This document shows positions 1 to 8,745 of a stretch of 39,670 nt of DNA, one piece after another. Source of the stretch: CAZTCJ01 sp964612085 (GTDB taxonomy: Bacteria > Pseudomonadota > Alphaproteobacteria > JAJFIK01); assembly GCA_964612085.1 (NCBI GenBank), contig CAZTCJ010000029.1:1-39670 (forward strand), given 5' to 3'. Made by a program: the position numbers and the translations under genes. Each line of letters opens with the position of its first letter. The stretch's first letter is position 1. The notes under the pieces are model-generated. The model was not told where the DNA came from. It was given only the letters and a program-made list of their open reading frames with translations, and made no database searches.

Positions 1-942
1 GGCGGCTGTGAGAGGGAACGCACCGGCGGCGGCTTCGCCGAACAGGTGATCCGGCCCACGGGCCTGATCGATCCGCCTTGCGACGTGCGGCCCGCCAAGA
101 CGCAGGTGGACGATCTGATCGCGGAATGCCGGGAAGTCATCGCCAAGGGTCACCGGGTGCTCGTCACCACCCTGACCAAACGCATGGCCGAGGACCTGAC
201 CGAATATATGCATGAGCAGGGCCTCAAGGTCCGCTATATGCATTCGGATATCGACACGCTGGAGCGCATCGAGATCATCCGGGATTTGCGGCTCGGCGCC
301 TTCGACATCCTGATCGGCATCAACCTCCTGCGCGAGGGCCTCGACATACCCGAATGCGCGCTTGTCGCCATTCTCGATGCGGACAAGGAAGGCTTCCTGC
401 GCTCGGAGACCTCGCTTGTGCAGACCATCGGCCGGGCGGCGCGGAACGTGGACGGCAAGGTCATTCTCTATGCGGACGGCATCACCGGTTCCATGGAGCG
501 CGCCATGGCCGAGACTAACCGGCGCCGGGAAAAACAGCTTGCCTACAACACGGAAAACAACATTACGCCGGAAAGCATCCGTAAGAATATCGGCGATATT
601 CTCGAAAGCCTGTACGAACAGGATCACGTGCTGGTGGATACCGGCCTGTCGGAAGAGGCCGCGCCTTATATCGGGCACAACCTCAAGGGCCATATCGACG
701 ACATGGAAAAGCGCATGCGCGAGGCGGCCGCCAATCTGGAATTCGAGGAAGCTGCGCGGCTGCGCGACGAGATCAAGCGTCTTCAGGAGACGGAACTTGT
801 GGTGATGGACGATCCCTTCGCCCGCCAGTCCAAGGTCGAGGCCCAGGTGGAGGCCTCAAGCGCCAAGCCGAGATCGACGGCCGGCAAGGCCGGTACCCGC
901 GCCACGCGGCCGAGGCGGAAGAAAGCGCGCAAGGCGTCGTGA
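1..942 (+). CDS. uvrB: UvrABC system protein B, C-terminal part (5' end outside window)
   Basis: Frame 1 is open from the first base, giving about 313 residues of the C-terminal part of UvrB, the helicase-like damage-recognition subunit of nucleotide excision repair that loads UvrC. The visible part starts in the stretch before the motif EQVIRPTGLIDP, which links the two helicase lobes. It continues through the second RecA-like lobe, with LREGLDIPE and the motif VI stretch QTIGRAARN. The UVR domain follows (DMEKRMREAAANLEFEEAAR, then LRDEIKRL), which in this family contacts UvrC. A basic Lys/Arg-rich tail of about 30 residues closes the protein. The N-terminal Walker A part lies upstream of the window. 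The gene ends in a convergent arrangement with the minus-strand gene at 1003-3162, with a palindrome between them. Identification is secure. Confidence 0.97.
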   Translation, partial: GGCERERTGGGFAEQVIRPTGLIDPPCDVRPAKTQVDDLIAECREVIAKGHRVLVTTLTKRMAEDLTEYMHEQGLKVRYMHSDIDTLERIEIIRDLRLGAFDILIGINLLREGLDIPECALVAILDADKEGFLRSETSLVQTIGRAARNVDGKVILYADGITGSMERAMAETNRRREKQLAYNTENNITPESIRKNIGDILESLYEQDHVLVDTGLSEEAAPYIGHNLKGHIDDMEKRMREAAANLEFEEAARLRDEIKRLQETELVVMDDPFARQSKVEAQVEASSAKPRSTAGKAGTRATRPRRKKARKAS

Positions 943-952
943 TACGGTCACT

Positions 953-987
953 CGTCATCCTGGATCCTGGCCTTCGCCAGGATGACG
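953..987. terminator. Palindrome between convergent genes; likely bidirectional terminator or dispersed repeat
   Basis: An 11-bp perfect inverted repeat, CGTCATCCTGG at 953-963 and CCAGGATGACG at 977-987, encloses a 13-base loop. It lies 11 bp after the uvrB stop and 16 bp before the end of the opposing gene. There is no clear T-run. Sequences of the CGTCATCC...GGATGACG type are common dispersed palindromes in Alphaproteobacteria, so it may be a repeat used as a terminator. Confidence 0.5.
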
Positions 988-1002
988 GTCAGAAGACGAC
1001 CG

Positions 1003-3162
1003 TCAAACCTTCACGGTCTCATCGATCAGCCACTGGATCACTTTGCCGAACGCGGCCTCATCGCTGTCGCCTGTCGTTGCCGCGTCCCGGAAGATGCGCA
1101 ACTGCTCATCGGCGCTGGTGCCGTTCTCGATGATGGTCCGGCCATGGGCGATCATATCGGCGCACTCATAAGCCTCGATCTCCGGCTCGATCATGCCTAC
1201 GAGATCGTCGTAAAGCTCCGCGAACGGCACGCTGGCATGGCGCGCCAGATCGACCATGGTGCCGTTGGCCCCCCGTTTCTGCGCTTCCCAGACATTGGAC
1301 CGGATCAACGTATCGTCATAGACGCGCCAGCTCTTATTCTCCGCCCGAAGACGGGTCAGCATGCTGAGCGTACACAGATAAAGCGCGGAGACGGCCATGG
1401 CGTCATCAAGCCGGGTACAGACATCCATGATGCGCATCTCAAGCGTGGGGTAGCGGGTATTGGGCCGCACGTCCCACCACAGCATGCTTTTGTCCGGGGT
1501 CACGCCCAAAGCGAGCGCCTCTTCGACGAAATCGTCATATTCCCGCGGATTGGAGAACACCGGCGGCAGGCCCGTATTCTTCAACTCGTGGAACACGCTC
1601 AGCCGGTAGGACAGCATGTCGGTCGGACGGCTGTGCCAGAACGGCGAGGAGGTGGACAGCGCCAGGAAGTAGGGCAGGAAATACCGGATCTGCCCGAACA
1701 TATCGATCTTGAGCGCTTCGTCTTCCACGCCGTCGAACTCAAAGCCCGCATGCACATGCATGCCGCAGGTGAGCAGACGGCGCGCCGGATAGGCGAGCGC
1801 CTGGCGCAGCAACTGATAGCGCGGCTTTTCCGTCACAAGCTGGTCTTCGATGCGCGTGGTCGGATGAGTGCCCGCCGCGATCGGCGCCAGATCGTAGTCG
1901 CCTGCGATGTCGGCGACGGCCTTGCGCAGACGGGCGATATTGTCGCGCAGTTCCGACAGGGAGCGGCAAGGCCGCGTGCCAATCTCCACCTGGAAGCGGT
2001 AGAACTCGCCGGAGATCATCATTTCCGGCACGCTTTCGAGGCGCTTGAAAAGTTCCGTCGGCGGATCGGGCTCGACCTGCCCCGTTTCCTTGTTGACCAG
2101 GTGATATTCTTCCTCGACCCCGACGGAATACAGGGTCGGCTCGATACGGCGCGCGGGCCTGATCCCGGCGGCGAAAGTGGGCCTGTCCTCGCCCCCCTTG
2201 GCGGCCAGTTCCGTACGCAGACGCTCGATGGACCGCTCCATGGGACAACGCAGACGCTCGCCCCAGTCGCGGGCCTTTTCTTCCGTATCGATCAGATCCT
2301 GGCGGATTTCCAGGAGCAGGAACGGCAGGCCGATATCCTCGGCATGCACCATATGGCTGAAAGCGCCGCTCGATGCCCCTTTATAGGGTTCGTCGTCGCC
2401 GATCATCAGATCGGGGAACGCCGAATGCAGCTCTTCCATGAAGACCGTGCTGAAGGAGCGGTCCTTGCCATGGAGCACGCCCACATGCCAGGGCCGTTTC
2501 TCCCCTTGCAGATCGAGCTGTTCGGCGAAGCTGTGGATGAACAGCAGGACCGGCGTCTGGTTCATGGCGCGCATCCGCGCGACCATGGCATCCACATTCA
2601 GATGATAATCCCAGAAATAGCGGCGCTGGCGTTCCGAGCGTTCCGCAGAAGACAGATTTTCATTGCCCGGAACACGCGATTGATCGCTGACCGGCGGAAT
2701 GGACGAGGGGTGATCCAGCGTCCGGTTGACGTCGATCACGAGCCGCGACACATGCTGGAAGATGGCCGGTGCGTCCCAGGCCTGCGCCAGATGGCGGGTG
2801 ACGTCGGCCGCGCCCACATCCCAGGCGATATGCCGTTTCAGGTCGCGCTCGCCGATGCCCAGTTGATCGAGATGCGGAGGGATCATATTGCCCGCGTGAT
2901 CGCAGGTCAGAATGATGTTCGATTTGCCGTTCGGATTGAGAATCTCGACGCCGTTGGTGCGCAACCATTCCTTGCGGATGCCGTAGACGCCATCATGGCG
3001 GGTCTGGCGTTCGGCTGTCGCGGCCGCTTTGGGCCGGCGCTCGAACCCGGCGCTTGCCAGGGTCTGTGAAAGCATCTCGGCGGCCATGTCCGGCTCGCCG
3101 GAAAAAGGTTCGTTTGCCAGGGACTGACCCGGCGTTTGTTTACTGTTTGTATCCATTGTCAT
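1003..3162 (-). CDS. Fusion: N-formylglutamate amidohydrolase-like domain + glutamate-cysteine ligase family 2 (GCS2) domain
   Basis: This 719-residue protein joins two enzyme-like domains. Residues about 80-320 resemble N-formylglutamate amidohydrolase (FGase): ILTCDHAGN near 84-92, HIAWDVGA, SRLVIDVNR, HVGVLHGKDRSFS and LEIRQDLI. Residues about 345-700 resemble the GCS2/YbdK carboxylate-amine ligases: SVGVEEEYHLV near 346, FQVEIGTRPCRSLSEL, AAGTHP, LLTCGMHVHAGFE, and the C-terminal YPTLEMRIMDVCT. Start 3162 (MTMDTN) was chosen because AAGGGA lies about 9-10 bases upstream; the reading frame is open to 3240 but the 26 extra residues look non-coding. The first 75 residues are low-complexity and probably a linker. 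The GCS2 half would couple a carboxylate to an amine with ATP and the FGase half would hydrolyse an amide or N-formyl bond. The true substrates are unknown. The gene appears to be monocistronic. Confidence 0.9.
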   Translation of the reverse strand: MTMDTNSKQTPGQSLANEPFSGEPDMAAEMLSQTLASAGFERRPKAAATAERQTRHDGVYGIRKEWLRTNGVEILNPNGKSNIILTCDHAGNMIPPHLDQLGIGERDLKRHIAWDVGAADVTRHLAQAWDAPAIFQHVSRLVIDVNRTLDHPSSIPPVSDQSRVPGNENLSSAERSERQRRYFWDYHLNVDAMVARMRAMNQTPVLLFIHSFAEQLDLQGEKRPWHVGVLHGKDRSFSTVFMEELHSAFPDLMIGDDEPYKGASSGAFSHMVHAEDIGLPFLLLEIRQDLIDTEEKARDWGERLRCPMERSIERLRTELAAKGGEDRPTFAAGIRPARRIEPTLYSVGVEEEYHLVNKETGQVEPDPPTELFKRLESVPEMMISGEFYRFQVEIGTRPCRSLSELRDNIARLRKAVADIAGDYDLAPIAAGTHPTTRIEDQLVTEKPRYQLLRQALAYPARRLLTCGMHVHAGFEFDGVEDEALKIDMFGQIRYFLPYFLALSTSSPFWHSRPTDMLSYRLSVFHELKNTGLPPVFSNPREYDDFVEEALALGVTPDKSMLWWDVRPNTRYPTLEMRIMDVCTRLDDAMAVSALYLCTLSMLTRLRAENKSWRVYDDTLIRSNVWEAQKRGANGTMVDLARHASVPFAELYDDLVGMIEPEIEAYECADMIAHGRTIIENGTSADEQLRIFRDAATTGDSDEAAFGKVIQWLIDETVKV

Positions 3163-3629
3163 TCTCGGCAATCCCTTGGTGACGCAACACGAAACCCGTT
3201 GCCACGCCGATCGGGGACGACTAGGACGCCTGTCATACATAAACTCAGACAGCGCCAGATCTTCTCATCAGAAGCTTGGTGCCCGTGAACGGCACACCGG
3301 CAACGCAGAGCGCGCCACCCCATTGACGGATAAGGATAAAATCTGTGTTGCAGCGCAATCTGAACAGGCGCCCCCGCTCCTTCAGATCCCGCACAACGGA
3401 TAATCCGTCACTTTATGGAAGTTGATAATGTGGTGATTGCTGCGCCTTTGACAAGAGTTTTTGTCACTGAAGCTAACGCGCCGTTCATACAGCCCAGGGC
3501 GGCAGGCTCGTTCACAAAGTAGACAAGGTCGGCGGCAATGCTCACCCGCTCGGTAGAAGGCTGGCGGCCGCGTAACAGGTCATCAAAGACGTTGCGCTTC
3601 CGCTGCAGCACCCATCAGGAGGCGGATGA
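3163..3629. other. Gene-free stretch between the FGase-GCS2 gene and the GST gene
   Basis: About 470 bases between divergent genes, somewhat richer in A+T than the flanking genes. It must carry the promoters of both neighbours. A 13-base palindrome, ACGGATAATCCGT, lies at 3396-3408. A 67-codon minus-strand frame at 3408-3611 and a 75-codon plus-strand frame at 3176-3403 have no recognisable domain and no convincing ribosome site, so I do not call them genes. Confidence 0.5.
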
Positions 3630-4256
3630 TTGGTCATGCCCAAGCTGTTCACATATCCAGGATCCGGCAATTGCTACAAATGCGAATTGACCGCCGCGCA
3701 ATCGGGCGCCGATCTCGAGATCGTGCCCGTGGACATCCTCAAGGACGAGAGCCATACGGAGGATTTCCTGAAACGCAATCCCAACGGCAAGGTGCCGGTC
3801 CTGGAACTGGACGATGGCCGCTGCCTGGCGGAGTCGAACGCCATCATGCTGTGGCTGGCGCGCGGCAGCGATCTGGTGCCTGCGGACGATTTCGATACGG
3901 CCAAGATGCTGGAATGGCTGTTCTTCGAACAATACAGCCATGAGCCCTATATCGCCGTTGCCCGCTTCTGGTGGTCGATCGCGCCGGACGGCCGGGAGGA
4001 AAAGGCCGACCGCTTCGAGGAATGGCGCGAGAAAGGCTATCGCGCGCTCGATGTCATGGAACAGCATCTGGCTGACCGGCCCTTCTTCGTGGGCGAGCGC
4101 TATTCCCTCGCCGATATCGCGCTTTATGCCTACACCCATGTGGCCGATGAGGGCGGGTTCGATCTCGACCCCTATGCCGCCCTCCAGGACTGGATGGCGC
4201 GGGTGCGCGAGCAGGACGGGCATATCCCGATGCCGCCACTCGCGGAGGCCGCATAG
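3630..4256 (+). CDS. Glutathione S-transferase family protein
   Basis: A 208-residue cytosolic glutathione S-transferase-like protein, the usual length for the family. The N-terminal thioredoxin-fold domain (about 1-80) begins LFTYPGSGNCYKCEL and carries the conserved glutathione-site loop NPNGKVPVL and the ESNAI turn that binds the gamma-glutamyl part of glutathione. The all-helical C-terminal domain contains the capping stretch FFVGERYSLADIALYAYTH. Two cysteines near the start (15 and 18) sit where the catalytic residue usually lies; a Cys-based beta-like mechanism is possible but not shown. The TTG at 3630 lies 7 bases after a perfect AGGAGG (3617-3622). An in-frame ATG at 3636 would remove two residues and has a long spacing of 13. 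Substrate unknown. Confidence 0.9.
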   Translation: MVMPKLFTYPGSGNCYKCELTAAQSGADLEIVPVDILKDESHTEDFLKRNPNGKVPVLELDDGRCLAESNAIMLWLARGSDLVPADDFDTAKMLEWLFFEQYSHEPYIAVARFWWSIAPDGREEKADRFEEWREKGYRALDVMEQHLADRPFFVGERYSLADIALYAYTHVADEGGFDLDPYAALQDWMARVREQDGHIPMPPLAEAA

Positions 4257-4361
4257 CGGATCTTTTTGCATCCGCCCGCGTTTGCCTGTAAGGCAGCGAC
4301 CAGCTACCTTTCAGGGTGTTCAATGTGGCGCGGAACCGACGGAAAAAGGATGAGGGCCGGC

Positions 4362-5000
4362 ATGACAGGCTTGGCGATGGCGCATGTGCGCCGGGGATTT
4401 TTTATAGCAATCGCGGCCCTTTTCGCGAGCATGCCCTTGCCGGTTCTGGCTCAACCCGATCCGAACGGCGACGCAACGGCTCCTGCGGCGCCGGATGCCG
4501 CCTCCGCTGAAGCCAAGGCTTCCCTGCCGCCGGGATCCCTGTTGCCCCTGCTGGACGACTCCTTCGGCATTTTCGCCCGCGAAGGCGCCGATACACGCAT
4601 CGAGCTGTTTCCCTGCGAAGACGAGGAGTTGTGTGGACGGATCGTCTGGCTGCGGCGCATGGCCGAAGCGGACGGCTCCAAGCGGCGCGATTTGAAAAAT
4701 CCCGACGAGGACCTGCGCGACCGGGCGCTGATCGGCATGACCGTGCTGTGGGATCTGGAAGCCCGCAAGAACGACGATCGCTGGACCGGCGGGCGTATTT
4801 ACAATCCCGACGACGGTAAGGATTACCGCGCGAAGGTCCGCTTCATGGACGACGACACGGTCGAACTGAAAGCCTGTGTCTTGATCATATGCGAGACCCA
4901 GATCTGGACCCGCGTGCAGAACGGGACGGATACGGCACCTTATGCCGTCCAGGATCAAATGCCGCCCCCCGACCCCTCCCCCCAAGACGGCGCAGAGTGA
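4362..5000 (+). CDS. Secreted DUF2147 domain protein
   Basis: A 212-residue exported protein. The N-terminus has basic residues, then a hydrophobic stretch (FFIAIAALFASMPLPVLAQ) that fits a Sec signal peptide, followed by an Ala/Pro-rich linker. The rest matches the DUF2147 pattern: a GIFAREGADTRIELFPC strand, CGRIVWLRR, NPDEDLRDRALIGM, a WTGGRIYNPDDGKDY turn, and a terminal TQIWTR. DUF2147 proteins are small periplasmic beta-barrel-like proteins of unknown function, usually shorter than this one because of the linker and the acidic tail here. The start at 4362 follows AGGG by 5 bases; in-frame ATGs at 4266, 4323 and 4350 would place extra residues before the signal peptide. The gene follows the GST gene by about 100 bases on the same strand. 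Confidence 0.85.
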   Translation: MTGLAMAHVRRGFFIAIAALFASMPLPVLAQPDPNGDATAPAAPDAASAEAKASLPPGSLLPLLDDSFGIFAREGADTRIELFPCEDEELCGRIVWLRRMAEADGSKRRDLKNPDEDLRDRALIGMTVLWDLEARKNDDRWTGGRIYNPDDGKDYRAKVRFMDDDTVELKACVLIICETQIWTRVQNGTDTAPYAVQDQMPPPDPSPQDGAE

Positions 5001-5148
5001 CCGCCCTGCGCCCATCGGTCCCATGACAGAGCCTCGGGCTTGCGAAAAATTCATTGCAGACCCGCAGGACCTTCTCGGTAGCGTACTCTGACGGCGTCAA
5101 ACATCTGGGCCTGCTGGTCTTTCAAGCCCGTTCCATGGAGCCTGCCGC

Positions 5149-6177
5149 GTGCTGGAGTTCTTGAAGTCCCTGAACACGAAGAGCGGACCGGAAACGGGAT
5201 CCGGACAGCAGGGCCCCCGGCGGATCAATCTGGCATGCCAGGGCGGCGGGGCGTTGGGCGCGTTCAGTTGGGGCGTGATCGACCGGCTTCTGGAAGACGA
5301 CACCATCGAGATTGCCGCCGCCAGCGGAGCCTCGGCCGGTGCCATGAATGCGGCGGCGCTGGCCTCGGGCCTGGCGCTCGGCGGCCGCGCAGGGGCCAAG
5401 GCCCGCCTGGCCGCCTTCTGGGCCGATGTCGCCCAATCGAGTGCCCTGCCCTCCATGGGCGGCGCGGACGCTTGGCCGCAATCGGGCTTGATGCGGGCCT
5501 TCGGCGCCTGGATGGGCGCCGGCCTCGCCACGCCGAAGTCGAGCGAAACTTCCTTGGGCAAAGTGGTGGACCGCCACATCGATTTCGAGGCATTGAGCGG
5601 GTCCGACGCGATCCTTGTGATCATTTCCGCGACCAGCCTGAAGACCGAACAGCCGAGGCTGTTCCGGGGAGCGGAAATCGACCGGGCGGTGATGATGGCC
5701 TCCGCCGCGCTGCCCATCATTCACAAACCGGTCGAGATCGGCGGCTCCCATTATGTGGATGGCGGCTTGAGCCTGAACCCGCCGCTCGTCAGTCTGGTGG
5801 AATCGAGCCAGGCGGAGGAAACCCTTTTGATCCGCCTGCTGCCGGTGGGCGTGCCCGCCGTGTCCACCCGGCCCTTCGCCCATGTGATGAACAGTGCCCA
5901 GATGGTCTTCAACCGTGGGCTTTTGAGCGAACTGGATCAATGGCGCCGCCTGAAGGCGCTGGCCGCCGATCCGAGCGCGGACAGCCACCCCGTACTCTCG
6001 CGCCTCGCGCGCCACCGCCTGTGGCAGATCGACGGTTCCGCGCAGATGCCGGAAGGCGTCGTCGGCCAGGCCTTGAACCCGTCCGCCGGGCTGATCGAGG
6101 ATCTGCATGCCCGCGGACGGCTCGCGGCGGAAGACTGGCTGGTCAAGCGCCTGCGCGACCGGCTGGTGCCGACCTGA
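5149..6177 (+). CDS. Patatin-like phospholipase family protein
   Basis: A 342-residue patatin-like acyl hydrolase. The full catalytic signature is visible: the oxyanion-hole glycine run GGGALG (32-37), the nucleophile elbow GASAG (60-64, Ser62), and the catalytic Asp of VDGG (Asp204). Family members hydrolyse the acyl ester bond of phospholipids or other lipids with a Ser-Asp dyad. No signal peptide or membrane helix is evident, so the protein is probably cytosolic or peripheral. The start is a GTG. The C-terminal third (about 230-342) has helices typical of RssA-like bacterial patatins, and its role is not known. The next plus-strand gene starts 35 bases after the stop and may be co-transcribed. 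Confidence 0.92.
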   Translation: MLEFLKSLNTKSGPETGSGQQGPRRINLACQGGGALGAFSWGVIDRLLEDDTIEIAAASGASAGAMNAAALASGLALGGRAGAKARLAAFWADVAQSSALPSMGGADAWPQSGLMRAFGAWMGAGLATPKSSETSLGKVVDRHIDFEALSGSDAILVIISATSLKTEQPRLFRGAEIDRAVMMASAALPIIHKPVEIGGSHYVDGGLSLNPPLVSLVESSQAEETLLIRLLPVGVPAVSTRPFAHVMNSAQMVFNRGLLSELDQWRRLKALAADPSADSHPVLSRLARHRLWQIDGSAQMPEGVVGQALNPSAGLIEDLHARGRLAAEDWLVKRLRDRLVPT

Positions 6178-6211
6178 AGACAAAGAAGACTGTTTCACTC
6201 CGGGGATGATC

Positions 6212-6760
6212 ATGGAAAACGGCAAAGGACGGCGGTTCACGCCCGAAACCCTCATGGCCACCATGGCGCTGGTGATCAGCATCAGCGCGCTCGGGGTTTC
6301 GGTCTTCGAGGCCCGCATTCTCGATGCCCAGCAGCGCGCCTCCGTCTGGCCGTATGTGGATGTGGGGCTCGGTTATAACGATGAGGGCTATCGTCTGGTG
6401 GCGGAGAATAATGGCATCGGTCCGGCCCGCATCACCGGCGTCGAGCTGCGCATCAATGGCGAGGCGAAGAAGGACTGGCTCGATGCGGTGGACAGCATCA
6501 TGGGTCCCGGCAGCGGCATCGATTATTCCGTCATCAAGTCGAGCGAAATCAACCGCACGGTCATGTCGCCCCAGGCCCAGGTCTTGATGTTCGAACTGCC
6601 CTGGACGCCCAAGACGCGGGAATTGCTGGAAACGGTCCAGAACGCGGAACTGACCGTGTGCTATTGCTCCGTCTTCGACACATGCTGGGTCACGACCCTG
6701 GCGCAGGCCGGCCAGGAGCGCGCCTGCCCCATCGAACCGGACAATCAGTTCAAGGGCTGA
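6212..6760 (+). CDS. Hypothetical single-pass membrane protein
   Basis: I do not recognise this 182-residue protein. It has one predicted transmembrane helix near the N-terminus (about 12-30, LMATMALVISISALGVSVFE), followed by a soluble domain with short beta-like segments (WPYVDVGLGYNDEGYRLVAENNGIGPARITGVELRING). Two near-adjacent cysteines in CYCSVFDTC lie close to the end. The pattern of valine-rich strands around NNGIGPARI resembles small membrane-anchored proteins often annotated only as hypothetical. Start 6212 follows GGGGA by 6 bases; an in-frame ATG at 6206 has no spacing. It probably shares a transcript with the patatin gene and ends only 4 bases from the convergent gene at 6765. 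Confidence 0.75.
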   Translation: MENGKGRRFTPETLMATMALVISISALGVSVFEARILDAQQRASVWPYVDVGLGYNDEGYRLVAENNGIGPARITGVELRINGEAKKDWLDAVDSIMGPGSGIDYSVIKSSEINRTVMSPQAQVLMFELPWTPKTRELLETVQNAELTVCYCSVFDTCWVTTLAQAGQERACPIEPDNQFKG

Positions 6761-6764
6761 GTTA

Positions 6765-7328
6765 TTATAGACCCATCGCGGCCTTGAGATAATCGATCCG
6801 GTCCTGGCCCCAGAACTTTTGTCCCTGATAGACGAAGAAGGGCACGCCGCACACGCCATCCTCCGCCGAACTGGCCGTGGCCTCCGTCGCGGCCTTCTGC
6901 ATGGCCTCATCGTCCATGGCCGCGACGATATCGTCCGCAGGCAGGCCGAGATCGGACGCGATCGCGCCGATGACGTCAGCCGATCCCAGATCCGCCCCGT
7001 CCTGAAACCGCCTGGCGAAGGCGGCGATCATGAAAGGGGTTCCCTGCCCCGCCTGTTTCGCCGCCCAAAACGCCGCGTTCGGACGGATCCAATCGGTATC
7101 GAACGACTGGGGCAGCTTGACGGGCAGCCCCATGGAGATGGCGATGCGCCCGATATCCTCTTGCAGATAGAGAAGGCGCGGCGACATGCCTTTGGAGGCA
7201 TCGAGGCTCGCTGGGATCCCCGCGAACGCAATACCGTCCACCGGAATGCCTTCCCGCCCGATGCGCACGGAGGCAAGCCAGGAATACGGGCTGCGGAAAT
7301 GAAAATACAAACGGGCCGGTTCAGTCAT
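6765..7328 (-). CDS. 2-hydroxychromene-2-carboxylate isomerase / kappa-class GST-like thioredoxin-fold protein
   Basis: A 187-residue DsbA-like thioredoxin-fold protein of the HCCA isomerase / kappa GST group. It begins LYFHFRSPYSWLA; the SPYS loop (13-16) holds the active-site serine position of this group, which replaces the CxxC of DsbA. The cis-proline segment GVCGVPFFVYQGQKFWGQDRIDYL near the C-terminus is the other hallmark. Known members are glutathione-dependent isomerases in aromatic degradation or kappa transferases. No naphthalene-type genes are nearby, so the substrate is unknown. The start at 7328 follows GGAGG by 8 bases. It overlaps the end of the upstream MFS gene by 8 bases, which indicates translational coupling. 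Confidence 0.88.
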   Translation of the reverse strand: MTEPARLYFHFRSPYSWLASVRIGREGIPVDGIAFAGIPASLDASKGMSPRLLYLQEDIGRIAISMGLPVKLPQSFDTDWIRPNAAFWAAKQAGQGTPFMIAAFARRFQDGADLGSADVIGAIASDLGLPADDIVAAMDDEAMQKAATEATASSAEDGVCGVPFFVYQGQKFWGQDRIDYLKAAMGL

Positions 7329-8589
7329 GGCGAGACCTCCTCGATGGATTTTTGACACGGGAGCGGCGCTGCCTGCGGCCCGGTTTCTGGAAATTGATCA
7401 GCCAACTGAAGGCGAAGAGAACGACCAGGATCACGGCGCTGATCTGGAAGGGCCGCTCCGGCGCGAAACCGTAAAGCCATGTGCCCAAGACCGGACCGAC
7501 GACGAAACCGCTCGCCATGGCCGAGCCCATGAGACCGGCGACGGCCCCTTGCTCCTTGTCCTGAACATTAAGCGACACGGCCGCCAACAGGCCGGGATTG
7601 ACGAGCCCCATGGCGAAGCCCAACAACACATACCCCATCAGGATCCATTCGAAACTGGCGGCGACCACCAGCAGCAGAAAGCCGATGCACGAAAGGGCCA
7701 GACCGGAGCGCACCAGAATGCCGGGGCGGGGTTTGAGCATCTGCACGATCCCTCCTTGCGCAATGAGGAGCGCCAGGGCGGACACCGCCATGATGATCCC
7801 CACATACCGCGCGGTCTCGCGGGCCTCCAGATCGAACAGATCCTGCAGATAAAAGGCGGCCGTCTGCTGGGCCGAAGCGCCGACCGTCAGTACACCGCTC
7901 ATGATCAGAAGGAACGGCATGATGCGGTTGTCGCGCCAGGACAGAACCGGCCCCCGCTCGGTGCGGGGCAAGCGGCGGCCCGGCGGCAGCACGAGCAGGA
8001 CCGCCACCGCGCCGACAAAGGCCAGAAGCGCCACGCCATTGAGCGGCGTCAGCAGGCCGAACACGCTGAATGCCGAGCCGAAAGCCGGCCCCAGGACCGA
8101 GCCCAGACCATAGGCCGCGCCGACCAGCGCCAGTCCGGCGGCCCGGTCGGCGCCCGTGGTGGTATCGGCGATATAGGCGGTCGCGGCGGGTTGAATGCCC
8201 GCCGTCAAGACGGCATAGACACTGCGCACGCCGATCATCAGCAGGAAAACCGTTCCCGCCGCCAGGGTGCCCTGCAATCCCACATGAATGACGAAGACGA
8301 ACGCGACCATGGTGAGGGCGTAGCTCATCAGGCCGAACACCATGACCATCCGCCGGCCCCACAGATCGCTGCGCCGTCCCCACCAGGGCGAGGCGACCGC
8401 GATGATGATGGCGGCGAGCGAGATCATCAGGCCGACCTGGATCTCGCTCAGCCCGATCTCACGCGCCAAGGGACCCAGCACCGTGAACAGAATGGTCTGG
8501 CCCATGGAGAAGGTAATGAGACCGATCGCCAGGACCCCATAGGTCACCCAGATGGGCAGGCGTCGGCGGTCCGGTGCGGGCTCGCTCAT
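7321..8589 (-). CDS. MFS transporter (multidrug/efflux-like)
   Basis: A 422-residue major facilitator permease with about 12 hydrophobic helices. The loop between helices 2 and 3 carries the motif A form GRRSDLWGRR. The helix-5 region has GAAYGLGSVLGPAFGSAF, resembling the antiporter motif C of drug efflux permeases of the DHA1/TetA type. A basic C-terminal tail (RRQRRSRVKNPSRRSRHD) lies in the cytoplasm. Start 8589 (MSEPAPDRR) was chosen because it begins just before the first helix; the frame is open to 8652 with an unlikely 21-residue extension. The gene overlaps the HCCA-isomerase-like gene by 8 bases, so the two form an operon. The partner may modify or conjugate what the pump exports; this is inference. 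Confidence 0.9.
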   Translation of the reverse strand: MSEPAPDRRRLPIWVTYGVLAIGLITFSMGQTILFTVLGPLAREIGLSEIQVGLMISLAAIIIAVASPWWGRRSDLWGRRMVMVFGLMSYALTMVAFVFVIHVGLQGTLAAGTVFLLMIGVRSVYAVLTAGIQPAATAYIADTTTGADRAAGLALVGAAYGLGSVLGPAFGSAFSVFGLLTPLNGVALLAFVGAVAVLLVLPPGRRLPRTERGPVLSWRDNRIMPFLLIMSGVLTVGASAQQTAAFYLQDLFDLEARETARYVGIIMAVSALALLIAQGGIVQMLKPRPGILVRSGLALSCIGFLLLVVAASFEWILMGYVLLGFAMGLVNPGLLAAVSLNVQDKEQGAVAGLMGSAMASGFVVGPVLGTWLYGFAPERPFQISAVILVVLFAFSWLINFQKPGRRQRRSRVKNPSRRSRHD

Positions 8590-8745
8590 TAAGCGGGGTC
8601 CGTCGCTGACTTCACGCCAAAGACCGCTTAACCAAGCGGTTCCGACAGACATAGCCGATGCGGAAGGGGAGAGCGATACCCCGCCCGCCGCATGCCGGTG
8701 CCGTGTCGTGTCACAGACACTTACGCGGCGCGGCGGATCCTTGGA

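Noticed and set aside
982..3069. Very long plus-strand frame (695 codons) opposite the FGase-GCS2 gene
   Set aside because: It is antisense to a gene with clear domains on the minus strand. It is a by-product of high GC and codon bias, with His/Arg/Gln-rich sequence and no domain.
3408..3611. 67-codon minus-strand frame between the fusion gene and the GST gene
   Set aside because: No ribosome site, no domain, and AT-richer composition unlike the genes around it.
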